Positions 47,885-56,291 of a stretch of 64,000 nucleotides of DNA are shown one piece after another. A program made the position numbers and the translations under genes. The DNA lies in NCBI RefSeq assembly GCF_000720135.1, contig NZ_JOIU01000010.1, positions 62,001-126,000 of the forward strand, read 5' to 3'. Each line of letters opens with the position of its first letter. The first letter of the stretch is position 1. Below the pieces are notes generated by a model that worked only from the letters and a program-made list of their open reading frames with translations, was not told the DNA's origin and ran no database searches. The DNA comes from Streptomyces sp. NRRL S-1022 (GTDB lineage: Bacteria > Actinomycetota > Actinomycetes > Streptomycetales > Streptomycetaceae).

Positions 47885-49032
47885 CCGAGAACGCCTGGAC
47901 CCGCTGGCCGTCGCGGGAGGCACTGGGCCGCGCGGGAATCACCCGGGCAAGACGCGTGCTCGTCTGGGTCGTCCGGCTGCTCGTGCTGGCCCTGCTCCTC
48001 TGGGGCGCTGTCAGCCAGCGGCACGTCGGTATCTGGGGAGCGGTCACGGCGGCGGCCGGAGTCGTCCTCGCCGCTCTCGTCTCCTGGGCCTTCTTCCGGA
48101 CCACCTATGAGCACCGGCTGGTGCCCTCCCTGGCGCTCGTGAGCATCCTCCTGGGCATCGCGGTCACCGCCGAGGCCACGGGATTCGGAGGACCGGCCCT
48201 GGTGATCTGGTGCGGCTGCGGAGTCGTCGCGCTGGAGCGGCTGCCGCTCGGCGCCGCGGTCCCCGTAGCGTCGGTGGCACTGGCCTCGTACGCCGCGTTC
48301 ACCAACGACGTCTGGCTGGCCACGGCCGCCACCGTGGCCGGCATGGCCCTCGCCGGGTACGTGCTGAGGCTGGACGCGGAAGCCCGGGGCAACGCGCAGC
48401 GGCTGCTTGCCCAGGAGCGCGCCGCCCGCACGGCCGAGGCCGAGTCCGCGGCACTGGCCGAGCGGGCCCGTATCGCACGGGAGATCCACGACGTGCTGGC
48501 CCACAGCCTCTCGGCGCAGCTCGTGCACCTGGAGGCGGCCCGGCTGCTGATCGAGAACGGCGCGGAGCGCGAACGGATCCTGGAGCGGGTGGTGGCCGCG
48601 CGGGGCATGGCCCGCGACGGGCTCGCCGAGACCCGGCAGGCGCTGTCCGCCCTGCGGGGAGAACTGACCCCGCTGGAGGACTTCCTGACCGGGCTCGTCA
48701 GCTCGGCCGACGGGGCGGAGGTCACCGTCACAGGTGAACGCAGACCCCTGCCAGCCGAGGCGTCCCAGGCCGTACGGAGGGTCGCGCAGGAGGCGCTGAC
48801 GAACGTCCGCAAGCACGCCCAAGGCGCCAGAGTGGCCGTACGGCTCGACTACGGCGAGCACGAAGTGACGCTGAACGTCCGGGACTCGGGCGGACGGCCG
48901 GGCGAACTCGACGGAGCCGGAGGCGGGTACGGTCTGCTGGGCATGCGCGAGCGTGCCGAGCTGCTGGGCGGTTCACTGGACGCGAGGCCGGACGATGAGG
49001 GGTTCGTGGTGACGCTGAAGGTGCCCGTATGA
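47881..49032 (+). CDS. NarL-type two-component sensor histidine kinase
   Basis: 383 residues. A short N-terminal cytoplasmic segment is followed by about five membrane helices (residues 25-165), a coiled-coil and a HisKA_3 dimerisation domain with His203 (RIAREIHDVLAHSLS). The ATPase domain holds QEALTNVRKHA (N box) and LNVRDSG and GYGLLGMRERAELLGG (G boxes). No extracellular sensor domain is seen; sensing may occur in the membrane. The GTG at 47881 overlaps the previous stop, and the response regulator overlaps its own stop, so the three genes form one operon. Confidence 0.88.
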   Translation: MTENAWTRWPSREALGRAGITRARRVLVWVVRLLVLALLLWGAVSQRHVGIWGAVTAAAGVVLAALVSWAFFRTTYEHRLVPSLALVSILLGIAVTAEATGFGGPALVIWCGCGVVALERLPLGAAVPVASVALASYAAFTNDVWLATAATVAGMALAGYVLRLDAEARGNAQRLLAQERAARTAEAESAALAERARIAREIHDVLAHSLSAQLVHLEAARLLIENGAERERILERVVAARGMARDGLAETRQALSALRGELTPLEDFLTGLVSSADGAEVTVTGERRPLPAEASQAVRRVAQEALTNVRKHAQGARVAVRLDYGEHEVTLNVRDSGGRPGELDGAGGGYGLLGMRERAELLGGSLDARPDDEGFVVTLKVPV

Positions 49033-49718
49033 CGGAGACGGAAGGGGAGAAGAAGCCCGCACGGGTGGTGGTGGCCGACGACCAGACCGTGGTCCGCGAG
49101 GGCATCGTGATGCTGCTCGGGCTGTTGCCGGGTGTGGAGGTCGTGGGGGCCGCCGCAGACGGTGAGGAGGCGGTGCGGCTGGTCGGCGAACTCGCGCCGG
49201 ACGTCGTGCTGATGGACCTCAGGATGCCCCGCTGCGACGGCGTGGAGGCCACCCGGCGGATCCGGGCCCGGTACCCCGGCACCCAGGTCGTGGTGCTCAC
49301 CACCTTCGCGGACGACGAGTCGCTGTTCCCGGCACTGCGGGCCGGTGCGCGGGGGTACCTGACCAAGGACGCGGGCGGTGACGAGATCGTGCGGGCCGTG
49401 CACAGCGTGCTCTCGGGGGACGCGGGGCTGTCGCCGAGTGTCCAGCGCCGGCTGCTGGAGCGGCTGTCGCAGCCCGAACCCGAGGCCGTGCCGGCGGCCG
49501 GCGAGACGCCCGACGGGCTGACCGCGCGCGAGACCGAGGTCCTCGTGCTGATCGCCGAAGGCCTCAGCAATCAGGAGATCGCCCGCAGACTGCACGTGTC
49601 GACCGCGACCGTGAAGACCCACATCAACAACCTCTTCGCCAAGACGGGCCTCAAGGACCGGGCGCAGGCCGTGCGGTACGCCTACAGCAGGGGGCTCGTG
49701 AGGCCGCCCGCCGGCTGA
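49029..49718 (+). CDS. NarL/LuxR-type response regulator
   Basis: 229 residues. The receiver domain has Asp19 and the phosphorylation site Asp63 (VVLMDLRMPRCDG), Thr in VVLTTF and Lys in YLTKDAGG. The C-terminal LuxR helix-turn-helix is LTARETEVLVLIAEGLSNQEIARRLHVSTATVKTHINNLFAKTGLKDR. It overlaps the kinase stop (ATGA) and is its cognate regulator. Targets unknown; the preceding DUF1453 gene may be one. Confidence 0.9.
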   Translation: MTETEGEKKPARVVVADDQTVVREGIVMLLGLLPGVEVVGAAADGEEAVRLVGELAPDVVLMDLRMPRCDGVEATRRIRARYPGTQVVVLTTFADDESLFPALRAGARGYLTKDAGGDEIVRAVHSVLSGDAGLSPSVQRRLLERLSQPEPEAVPAAGETPDGLTARETEVLVLIAEGLSNQEIARRLHVSTATVKTHINNLFAKTGLKDRAQAVRYAYSRGLVRPPAG

Positions 49719-49787
49719 GTCACCTGATGGGGTGAAGAGCGCGAGGAAGAAGAGTCAGAGATCTTTCCGTTCTGTCCATCCTTGGGC

Positions 49788-50345
49788 ATGCAGTCAAGCA
49801 ACGGTCGCCCCGGGGGCGCCGGGGACGGTTCCGAGAGATCCGAGAGATCGGCCGAGAACCAGGAAGACCACACCGCGCCCTCCCGGGACGTGACGTACGA
49901 AGACCCTTGGTACGACGCGCTGGCCTCCGGCTGGGGTGAGCTGGACGGCACCGGCAGGCCGGCGCCGGCCGTGCCGCCGGCCCGGGGCGAGCCCGGCGTG
50001 ACGGCGGTGGACACCTGCGAGGTGTACCTCCAGGTGCAGCGCAGTCAGGCGTTCCAGGAGGTGCGCGGCAGATACCGGCGGTTCGTGGTGCCGGGGGTCG
50101 TCGGCTTCCTGGTCTGGTACGTGGGGTACGTGGTCGCCGCGACGACCGCGCCCGGGCTCATGGCCCGGCCGGTGGCGGGGGCGGTGAACGTGGGGATGCT
50201 CGCGGGGCTGGGGCAGTTCCTCAGCACCTTCCTGCTCACCTGGGCTTACGCCCGGCATGCTCGGCTGCGCCGGGACCGGGCCGCGCTGGAGCTGCGCTGG
50301 GACACCCAGGAGCTGGCCCGCGGCGCGCGAGGAGGCGCCTCATGA
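49788..50345 (+). CDS. DUF485 membrane protein
   Basis: 185 residues. The first 75 are polar and charged, then VDTCEVYLQVQRSQAFQEVRGRYRRFVVPGVVGFLVWYVGYVVAATTAPGLM and VGMLAGLGQFLSTFLLTWAYARHARLRRD form the two membrane helices of the DUF485 (YjcH) domain. In many bacteria DUF485 proteins are co-transcribed with ActP-like acetate:sodium symporters, as here; the next gene overlaps its stop (ATGA). ATG 49788 is preferred over TTG 49782. The long N-terminal tail is unusual for DUF485. Confidence 0.85.
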   Translation: MQSSNGRPGGAGDGSERSERSAENQEDHTAPSRDVTYEDPWYDALASGWGELDGTGRPAPAVPPARGEPGVTAVDTCEVYLQVQRSQAFQEVRGRYRRFVVPGVVGFLVWYVGYVVAATTAPGLMARPVAGAVNVGMLAGLGQFLSTFLLTWAYARHARLRRDRAALELRWDTQELARGARGGAS

Positions 50346-51934
50346 GCGGTGACCATCAGACACTGGCGCTGCTGCTGTTCATCGGGTTCGTGGCGGTCAC
50401 CCTCGGGATCACGACCTGGGTGAGCCGCAGGCGGCACGGCTCGGCGGAGGAGTTCTACGCCGGCGGCCGGCTGTTCTCCCCGATGGAGAATGGTTTTGCC
50501 ATCGCGGGCGACTACATGTCGGCCGCCTCCTTCCTCGGGATCGCCGGGCTCATCGCGCTGTTCGGGTACGACGGGCTGCTGTACTGCGTGGGCTTCCTCG
50601 TGGCGTGGCTGCTTGTGCTGCTCCTGGTGGCGGAACTGGTGCGCAACTGCGGGCGGTTCACCCTGGCCGACGTGCTGGCCGCGCGGATGCGCGAGCGGCC
50701 GGTGCGGATCGCGGCGGGGACGTCCTCGGTGACGGTGTCCGTTCTGTATCTGGTGGCGCAGATGGTCGGCGCGGGAAGCCTGGTGGCGCTGCTGCTGGGG
50801 CGGACGGGAGGCGCGGCCCAGGCCTGGACGGTCATCGGCGTCGGCGCGCTCATGGTGATCTATGTGTCGTTGGGAGGGATGCGGGCCACCACCTGGATCC
50901 AGATCGTGAAGGCGGTCCTGCTGCTCGGCGGGACGGTCGTGCTGACTGTTCTCGTCCTGCTGCGCTTCCACGGTGACGTCGACCGCCTCCTGCTCGCGGC
51001 CGCGGAGCGCAGCGGCCACGGGAAGGCGTTCCTGGCGCCGGGCCTGAAATACGGCGGGGACTGGACCGACCGGCTCGACTTCATCAGCCTGGGACTCGCG
51101 CTGGTGCTGGGCACGGCCGGACTGCCGCACATCCTGTCCCGCTTCTACACCGTGCCGACCGCGCGGGCCGCGCGCCGCTCCGTGGTGTGGTCCATCGGTC
51201 TGATCGGCAGCTTCTACCTGATGACGATCGTCCTCGGATTCGGTGCGGCGGCCGTGGTGGGGCCGGAGGCCGTGCGCGGGTCCAACGCGGCCGGGAACAC
51301 GGCTGTGCCGCTGCTCGCCCTCGACCTGGGCGGCGGCGCGGGCTCCACGGGCGGCACGGTGCTGTTCGCGGTCGTCGCGGCGGTGGCCTTCGCGACGATC
51401 CTCGCGGTGGTCGCGGGCATCACGCTGGCCTCCTCGGCCTCGGTGGCGCACGATCTGTACGCGTCGCTGCGCCGGCCGCACGGCAGGCCCCGCAGCGAGG
51501 TGGCGGTGGCACGGTGGGCGGCGGTCGGCATCGGCGTCGTGGCGATCGCGCTCGGCCTGCTGGCCCGCGATCTCAACGTCGCCTTCCTCGTCGGCCTCGC
51601 CTTCGCGGTCGCCGCGTCGGCCAACCTGCCCGTCCTGCTCTACTCGCTGTTCTGGCGCGGCTTCACGACACGTGGCGCGGTCTGGGCGGTGTACGGCGGG
51701 CTGCTCCCGGCGATCGGGCTGGTGCTGCTCTCCCCGGTGGTGTCCGGCAGCCCGGACTCCCTGTTTCCGGCCGTCGACTTCCAGTACTTCCCGCTGGACA
51801 ACCCGGGCATCGTCTCCATCCCGCTCGGCTTCCTGGCCGGCTGGCTGGGCACGGTCATCTCGGACGAGGTCGCGGACGAGGGCAAGTACGCCGAGACGGA
51901 GGTGCGCTCGCTGACCGGGGCCGGAGCCGCCTAG
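50342..51934 (+). CDS. Solute:sodium symporter (ActP-like SSS family)
   Basis: 530 residues with about 13 membrane helices. The conserved start (EEFYAGGRLFSPMENGFAIAGDYMSAASFLGIAGL) and GTAGLPHILSRFYTVPTARAARRSVVWSIGLIGSFY are typical of acetate/pyruvate/monocarboxylate symporters. LAVVAGITLASSASVAHDLYASLR and RDLNVAFLVGLAFAVAASANLPVLLYSLFWRGF near the end also match. Coupled with the upstream DUF485 gene, it probably imports a short-chain carboxylate with sodium ions. The gene ends 20 bp from an opposing CitB-type regulator gene. Confidence 0.87.
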   Translation: MSGDHQTLALLLFIGFVAVTLGITTWVSRRRHGSAEEFYAGGRLFSPMENGFAIAGDYMSAASFLGIAGLIALFGYDGLLYCVGFLVAWLLVLLLVAELVRNCGRFTLADVLAARMRERPVRIAAGTSSVTVSVLYLVAQMVGAGSLVALLLGRTGGAAQAWTVIGVGALMVIYVSLGGMRATTWIQIVKAVLLLGGTVVLTVLVLLRFHGDVDRLLLAAAERSGHGKAFLAPGLKYGGDWTDRLDFISLGLALVLGTAGLPHILSRFYTVPTARAARRSVVWSIGLIGSFYLMTIVLGFGAAAVVGPEAVRGSNAAGNTAVPLLALDLGGGAGSTGGTVLFAVVAAVAFATILAVVAGITLASSASVAHDLYASLRRPHGRPRSEVAVARWAAVGIGVVAIALGLLARDLNVAFLVGLAFAVAASANLPVLLYSLFWRGFTTRGAVWAVYGGLLPAIGLVLLSPVVSGSPDSLFPAVDFQYFPLDNPGIVSIPLGFLAGWLGTVISDEVADEGKYAETEVRSLTGAGAA

Positions 51935-51953
51935 CCCGGCCACCGTTGTCCCG

Positions 51954-52646
51954 CTACGGCGCCACCCAGGCGTACCGGTGTTCGGGGCGGCCCGTGTCGC
52001 CGTACTTCAGGGAGAGGCGGAGCCGGCCCGCCTGTTCCAGGTGGCGCAGGTAGCGCTGGGCGGTGGAGCGGCTCAGGCCGGTCCGGGCGGCCACCTCGTG
52101 GGCCGAGAGGGGCTGGTCGGCGCGGTGCAGGACGCCGCAGATCAGGTCCGTCGTGGGCTCGGAATGGCCGGTCGGCAGGCCGGGTGCGGAAGGGGCGGGA
52201 GCGGTGCGCAGGGCGCCGAAGATCCGGTCGACCTGTTCCTGGCCGGTCAGGCCCCGGCCGCCCACCCGGTCGACCGTGCGGCGCAGGGCGGCGTAGGAGT
52301 CCAGGCGGGCGCGCAGTGCGGCGAAGGTGAACGGCTTGACCAGGTAGTGCAGGGCGCCCATGCGCATCGCCTGCTGGACGGTCGTCACATCACTGGCTGC
52401 CGTGATCATGATGACGTCCGTGCCGTGGCCCTGCTCCCGCATGCGGTGCACGAGTTCCAGTCCCGTCCGGTCCGGCAGGTAGTGGTCGAGCAGAACCAGG
52501 TCGATGCCGCCTCGTTCGACGGCGGCCAGGGCCTGCGCGGCGCTGTGCGCGCGGGCGGCCACCCGGAAGCCGGGAACCTTTCCCACGTATTTGGCGTTGA
52601 TCTCTGCGACGCGGAAGTCGTCGTCCACGACCAGGACGTCAATCAT
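51954..52646 (-). CDS. CitB/DcuR-type response regulator without adjacent kinase
   Basis: 230 residues. The receiver has Asp9/Asp10 and phosphorylation site Asp54 (LVLLDHYLPDRTG), and LVKPFTFAALR. The C-terminal domain (VLHRADQPLSAHEVAARTGLSRSTAQRYLRHLEQAGRLRLSLKYGDTGRPEHRYAW) is the DcuR/CitB winged helix. It is a close paralogue of the regulator at 55611-56291 but has no kinase beside it; the one CitA-type kinase in the window belongs to the other copy. It is divergent from the ABC importer, whose upstream region bears an array of half-sites. Confidence 0.88.
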   Translation of the reverse strand: MIDVLVVDDDFRVAEINAKYVGKVPGFRVAARAHSAAQALAAVERGGIDLVLLDHYLPDRTGLELVHRMREQGHGTDVIMITAASDVTTVQQAMRMGALHYLVKPFTFAALRARLDSYAALRRTVDRVGGRGLTGQEQVDRIFGALRTAPAPSAPGLPTGHSEPTTDLICGVLHRADQPLSAHEVAARTGLSRSTAQRYLRHLEQAGRLRLSLKYGDTGRPEHRYAWVAP

Positions 52647-52705
52647 CAGGCCTCTCCTTCAAGGCCGGCGAGCATCGAGCCCGTGTTCGGCTCCGCAGTT
52701 GTAGC

Positions 52706-52763
52706 GCGAGCAAAACGAGCACAACAGGTCCTTGCGAGCAAAAGATCGGCTTGTGCTCACAAG
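52706..52763. promoter_or_regulatory. Half-site array between CitB-type regulator and ABC importer
   Basis: GAGCAAAA occurs twice (52708-52715, 52736-52743), GAGCACAA once (52717-52724) and its reverse complement TTGTGCTC once (52751-52758). The last forms the palindrome CTTGTG-CT-CACAAG (52750-52763). The array lies 41-98 bp upstream of the ABC operon and in front of the divergent regulator, a likely binding region for that regulator. Confidence 0.6.
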
Positions 52764-52803
52764 ACTCCTGCTGTGGCGGGGGCCACACCTACCGTCCCGG
52801 CCC

Positions 52804-53619
52804 ATGAGCGCACACACCAGCCCCGCCATCGAGCTGCGGGGCGCGAGCAAGATCTTCAGAACCCCGTCCGGGGGACTGCACACGGCCGTGCGCGGCCTGG
52901 ACCTCACCGTCGGGCGCGGCGAGTTCGTGGCGGTCGTAGGGCCCACGGGCTGTGGCAAATCCACCACGCTGACCCTGGTCAGCGGCCTGGAGGAGCCCAC
53001 CGAGGGTGAAGTGCTGGTGACCGGGGAGCCGGTCGACGGCGTCGGCGACAAGGTCGGCTTCGTCTTCCAGCAGGACGCCACCTTCCCCTGGCGGACGGTC
53101 CTGTCGAACGTCATGGCGGGCCCCCGCTTCCGGGGCGTGCCCAAGGCGGAGGCCAGGCAGAAGGCCCGCGAGTGGCTGGCCCGGGTGGGACTCGCCGCCT
53201 TCGAGGACCGCTATCCGCACCAGCTCTCCGGCGGCCAGCGCAAGCGCGTCGCCCTGGCGGCCACGTTCGTCAACGACCCCGAGATCCTGCTGATGGACGA
53301 GCCGTTCTCCGCGCTCGACGTGCAGACCCGGGCGCTGATGTCGGACGAGCTGCTGGAGCTGTGGGAGGGCACCGGCGCCTCCGTCGTCTTCGTCACCCAC
53401 GATTTGGAGGAGTCCATCGCGCTGGCCGACAGGGTCGTCGTGATGACCGCCGGACCCGCCACCGTGAAGCAGGTCTTCGACATCGACCTGCCCCGTCCGC
53501 GGAAGGTCGAGTCGGTGCGTCTGGAGCCGCGGTTCATCGAGATCTACCGCGAGATCTGGGACTCCCTCGGCGAAGAGGTCCGCATCACCCGTGAGAGGGG
53601 TGCCGCCCATGTCGCCTGA
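52804..53619 (+). CDS. ABC transporter ATP-binding protein (SsuB/TauB type)
   Basis: 271 residues. Walker A GPTGCGKST, Q-loop VFQQDATFPWRTV, signature LSGGQRKR, Walker B ILLMDEPFSALD and H-loop VTHDLEE are intact. The pattern DVQTRALMSDELLELWEGTGASVVFVTHDLEESIALADRVVVM fits the nitrate/sulfonate/taurine or NMT1-type importers. ATG 52804 follows the half-site array. The permease start overlaps its end by 11 bp, so the two genes are translated in coupling. Confidence 0.9.
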   Translation: MSAHTSPAIELRGASKIFRTPSGGLHTAVRGLDLTVGRGEFVAVVGPTGCGKSTTLTLVSGLEEPTEGEVLVTGEPVDGVGDKVGFVFQQDATFPWRTVLSNVMAGPRFRGVPKAEARQKAREWLARVGLAAFEDRYPHQLSGGQRKRVALAATFVNDPEILLMDEPFSALDVQTRALMSDELLELWEGTGASVVFVTHDLEESIALADRVVVMTAGPATVKQVFDIDLPRPRKVESVRLEPRFIEIYREIWDSLGEEVRITRERGAAHVA

Positions 53620-54472
53620 GGTGCTCAGCACTCCGGTGGTCGACACCGTCAAGACACCCGGTCGCGCGCAGACCCGAGCCCAGGCCGCCCGCCGGCGCAA
53701 GGTCCTCGTCGGTGTCGCGCGCGTGGTGCTGCTCGTGGTCGTTCTCGGGTTGTGGGAGACGCTGTCGCGCGCCAAGGTCATCGATCCGTTCAACTTCTCG
53801 ATGCCCTCGAAGATCTGGGACCAGATCTACACCTGGGTGGCCCACGGTACGGCGCTCGGCTCCCTGGGCGAGCAGATCTGGTACACGCTCCACGAGGCAC
53901 TTCTCGGCTGGGTCATCGGTGTGGTCGCCGGCGTGCTCCTCGGTATCGCGCTCGGGCGGATCAGATTGCTCGCCGAGATTCTTGGTCCGTACATCAAGGT
54001 GCTCAACTCGATTCCCAGGATCGTGCTGGCGCCCATCTTCCTGATCTGGTTCGGCCTCGGCCCGTCCTCCAAGGTGGCCTCCGCCGTCGTCCTCGTCTTC
54101 TTCCCGGTGTTCTTCAACGCCTTCCAGGGCGCCCGAGAGGTGGACCGCAACCTCGTGGCCAACGCCCGGATCCTGGGCGCGAGCGACCGCAGGGTGACCC
54201 TCCAGGTGGTCATCCCGTCGGCCACCTCCTGGATCTTCACCAGCCTCCACGTCAGCTTCGGCTTCGCGCTCATCGGCGCCATCGTCGGCGAGTACATCGG
54301 CGCGACCAAGGGCATCGGCCTGCTCGTCGCGCAGTCGCAGAACACCTTCAACGCGGCCGGTGTGTACGCCGCGATGGTCATCCTCGCCGTCGTCGCCCTC
54401 GTCGCCGAAGGGCTGCTCACCTTCGCCGAGCGCCGCATCTTCCGCTGGAAGTCCAGCGGTTCCGACAGCTGA
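53609..54472 (+). CDS. ABC transporter permease (SsuC/NMT1 type)
   Basis: 287 residues with about six membrane helices. The cytoplasmic EAA loop is REVDRNLVANARILGASDRRVTLQVVIPSATSWIF, matching the MetI-like/SsuC permeases. It partners the ATPase at 52804 (start overlaps its stop) and the binding lipoprotein at 54537. The N-terminal cytoplasmic segment of about 35 residues is Arg-rich. Substrate probably a sulfonate-, amidine- or pyrimidine-like compound; not determinable. Confidence 0.9.
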   Translation: MSPEVLSTPVVDTVKTPGRAQTRAQAARRRKVLVGVARVVLLVVVLGLWETLSRAKVIDPFNFSMPSKIWDQIYTWVAHGTALGSLGEQIWYTLHEALLGWVIGVVAGVLLGIALGRIRLLAEILGPYIKVLNSIPRIVLAPIFLIWFGLGPSSKVASAVVLVFFPVFFNAFQGAREVDRNLVANARILGASDRRVTLQVVIPSATSWIFTSLHVSFGFALIGAIVGEYIGATKGIGLLVAQSQNTFNAAGVYAAMVILAVVALVAEGLLTFAERRIFRWKSSGSDS

Positions 54473-54536
54473 CCGGCCCCCTCGCCACCCCCCGCCGCTT
54501 CCTCCCGCACCGCCCTCTCACAAGGACGTGAACCGC

Positions 54537-55592
54537 ATGCGCAAGACCGCCGGATACGCCTCCCTCGCCGCCGCCGGACTGCTCGCCCTCTCCTCCCTCA
54601 CCGCCTGCGCCAACGACGCGGCAAGCTCCACGGCCGACACCGGCAGCGGTGGTGGCGGCAAGGGCGAGAACGTCAAGATCATGGTCGGCGGCCTGGACAA
54701 GGTCATCTATCTGCCCGCGATGCTGACCCAGCGCCTCGGCTACTTCCAGGCCGAGGGCCTGAACGTCCAGCTCCTGAGCGAGCCCGCCGGGGTCCAGGCC
54801 GAGACCGCGCTCGTCTCCGGCCAGGTGCAGGGCGCGGTCGGCTTCTACGACCACACCCTCGACCTTCAGGTGAAGGGCAAGGCGGTGGAGTCGGTCGTGC
54901 AGTTCTCGCACGCTCCCGGCGAGGTCGAGGTGGTGTCCCGCAAGGCCGCCGGCGACCTCACCTCGCCCAAGGACTTCAAGGGCCGGAAACTGGGCGTGAC
55001 CGGCCTCGGCTCCTCGACCGACTTCCTCACCAAGTACCTGGCGGTCAAGAACGGAGTGAAGATCAGCGAGTTCACGCCGGTCGCGGTGGGGGCGGGGCCG
55101 ACGTTCATCGCGGCGCTCCAGAACGGCGCGATCGACGGCGGCATGACCACCGACCCGACCGTCGCGACGCTCCTGGACAAGAAGGCCGGGAAGATCCTCC
55201 TCGACATGCGCACCCCCGAGGGTTCGCAGGAGGCGCTCGGCGGCCCTTACCCCTCGTCGAGTCTGTACATGCAGACGGACTGGGTCAACGGACACAAGGA
55301 CACCGTCCAGAAGTTGGCCAATGCATTCGTCAAGACGCTCAAGTGGATGTCCACGCACAGCGCCGACGAGATCGCCGCCAAGATGCCCGCGGACTACTCC
55401 CAGGGCGACAAGGGGCTGTACGCGCAGGCCATCAAGAGCACCCTGCCGATGTTCACCGACGACGGCGTGATGCCCCAGGGCGGTCCCGAGACCGTCGAGA
55501 AGGTGCTCAAGGCGTTCAACCCCAACATCAAGAACGCGAAGGTCGACTTGAGCAAGACGTACACGACGGAGTTCGTCAAGGCGGTCAAGTGA
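54537..55592 (+). CDS. ABC transporter substrate-binding lipoprotein (NMT1/SsuA family)
   Basis: 351 residues. A lipoprotein signal ends in LTAC with Cys24 as the lipid anchor, followed by a Ser/Gly linker. The mature part (MVGGLDKVIYLPAMLTQRLGYFQAEGLNVQLL, VSGQVQGAVGFYDHTLDLQVKGKAVESVVQF, LGVTGLGSSTDFLTKYLAVKNG) matches NMT1/THI5-like periplasmic-binding proteins, which bind thiamine precursors, sulfonates or nitrate-type ligands. ATG 54537 is preferred; GTG 54528 is close to AAGGA. It completes the importer operon with 64 bp to the permease. Confidence 0.9.
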   Translation: MRKTAGYASLAAAGLLALSSLTACANDAASSTADTGSGGGGKGENVKIMVGGLDKVIYLPAMLTQRLGYFQAEGLNVQLLSEPAGVQAETALVSGQVQGAVGFYDHTLDLQVKGKAVESVVQFSHAPGEVEVVSRKAAGDLTSPKDFKGRKLGVTGLGSSTDFLTKYLAVKNGVKISEFTPVAVGAGPTFIAALQNGAIDGGMTTDPTVATLLDKKAGKILLDMRTPEGSQEALGGPYPSSSLYMQTDWVNGHKDTVQKLANAFVKTLKWMSTHSADEIAAKMPADYSQGDKGLYAQAIKSTLPMFTDDGVMPQGGPETVEKVLKAFNPNIKNAKVDLSKTYTTEFVKAVK

Positions 55593-55597
55593 CCGCT

Positions 55598-55616
55598 GCC
55601 TGAAGCGCGCTCAGGC
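55598..55616. terminator. Small bidirectional hairpin after the importer operon
   Basis: GCCTGA (55598-55603), seven-base loop, TCAGGC (55611-55616). It overlaps the stop codon of the opposing response regulator and lies 6 bases beyond the lipoprotein stop. Short stem, so moderate at best. Confidence 0.4.
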
Positions 55617-56291
55617 GCGGGTCGCCCACACGTAACGGTGCTCCGGGCGGCCCGCGTCGCCGTACTTGAGGGTCAGCCGGGCCCGGCCGGTGCGCTCCAG
55701 CAGCTTCAGATACCGCTGGGCGGTCTGCCGGCTCACCCCCGTCCGCTCGGCGATCTCCTGGGCGGACAGCGGACGTTCCGCGCTCAGCAGCGCCTGGCGC
55801 ACCAGCTCGGCCGTCGTGGGGGAGTGCCCCTTGGGCAGCCCGGGTTCCGAAGGGGCGGACAGGGCGCCGAAGATCCGGTCCACCTCCGCCTGCTCGGCCT
55901 CGCCGCCGCCGTCCAGGGTGCGCCGCAGCTCGGCGTACGCCTCCAGCTTCGCCCGCAGACCGGCGAACGCGAACGGCTTCACCAGGTACTGCAGCGCCCC
56001 CTGCCGCATGGCCGCCTGCACGGTCGACACGTCCCGCGCCGCCGTCACCATGATCACGTCGGTCTGGTGGCCGCGCCGGCGCATCTCCTGGACGACCGCG
56101 AGCCCCGTGTCGTCGGGCAGGTAGTGGTCCATCAGGACGAGGTCCAGCCGTGGCAGGGTCTCCACCTGGTGCAGCGCCTCGGCCGCGTTGTGCGCCTCGC
56201 CGGCCACGTGGAAACCGGGCACCTTCTCCACGTAGGCGGCGTTGACGCGGGCGACGCGGGTGTCGTCGTCCACGACCAGGACCTCGATCAT
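55611..56291 (-). CDS. CitB/DcuR-type response regulator
   Basis: 226 residues, a close relative of the regulator at 51954-52646 (shared MIxVLVVDDDxRVA, VEKVPGFHVA, YGDAGRPEHRYVW). Phosphorylation site Asp55 (LVLMDHYLPDDTG), receiver Lys in LVKPFAFAGL. The C-terminal winged helix is SAERPLSAQEIAERTGVSRQTAQRYLKLLERTGRARLTLKYG. It overlaps the kinase gene by 4 bp, so the pair is one operon and the kinase is its cognate. Confidence 0.9.
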   Translation of the reverse strand: MIEVLVVDDDTRVARVNAAYVEKVPGFHVAGEAHNAAEALHQVETLPRLDLVLMDHYLPDDTGLAVVQEMRRRGHQTDVIMVTAARDVSTVQAAMRQGALQYLVKPFAFAGLRAKLEAYAELRRTLDGGGEAEQAEVDRIFGALSAPSEPGLPKGHSPTTAELVRQALLSAERPLSAQEIAERTGVSRQTAQRYLKLLERTGRARLTLKYGDAGRPEHRYVWATRA

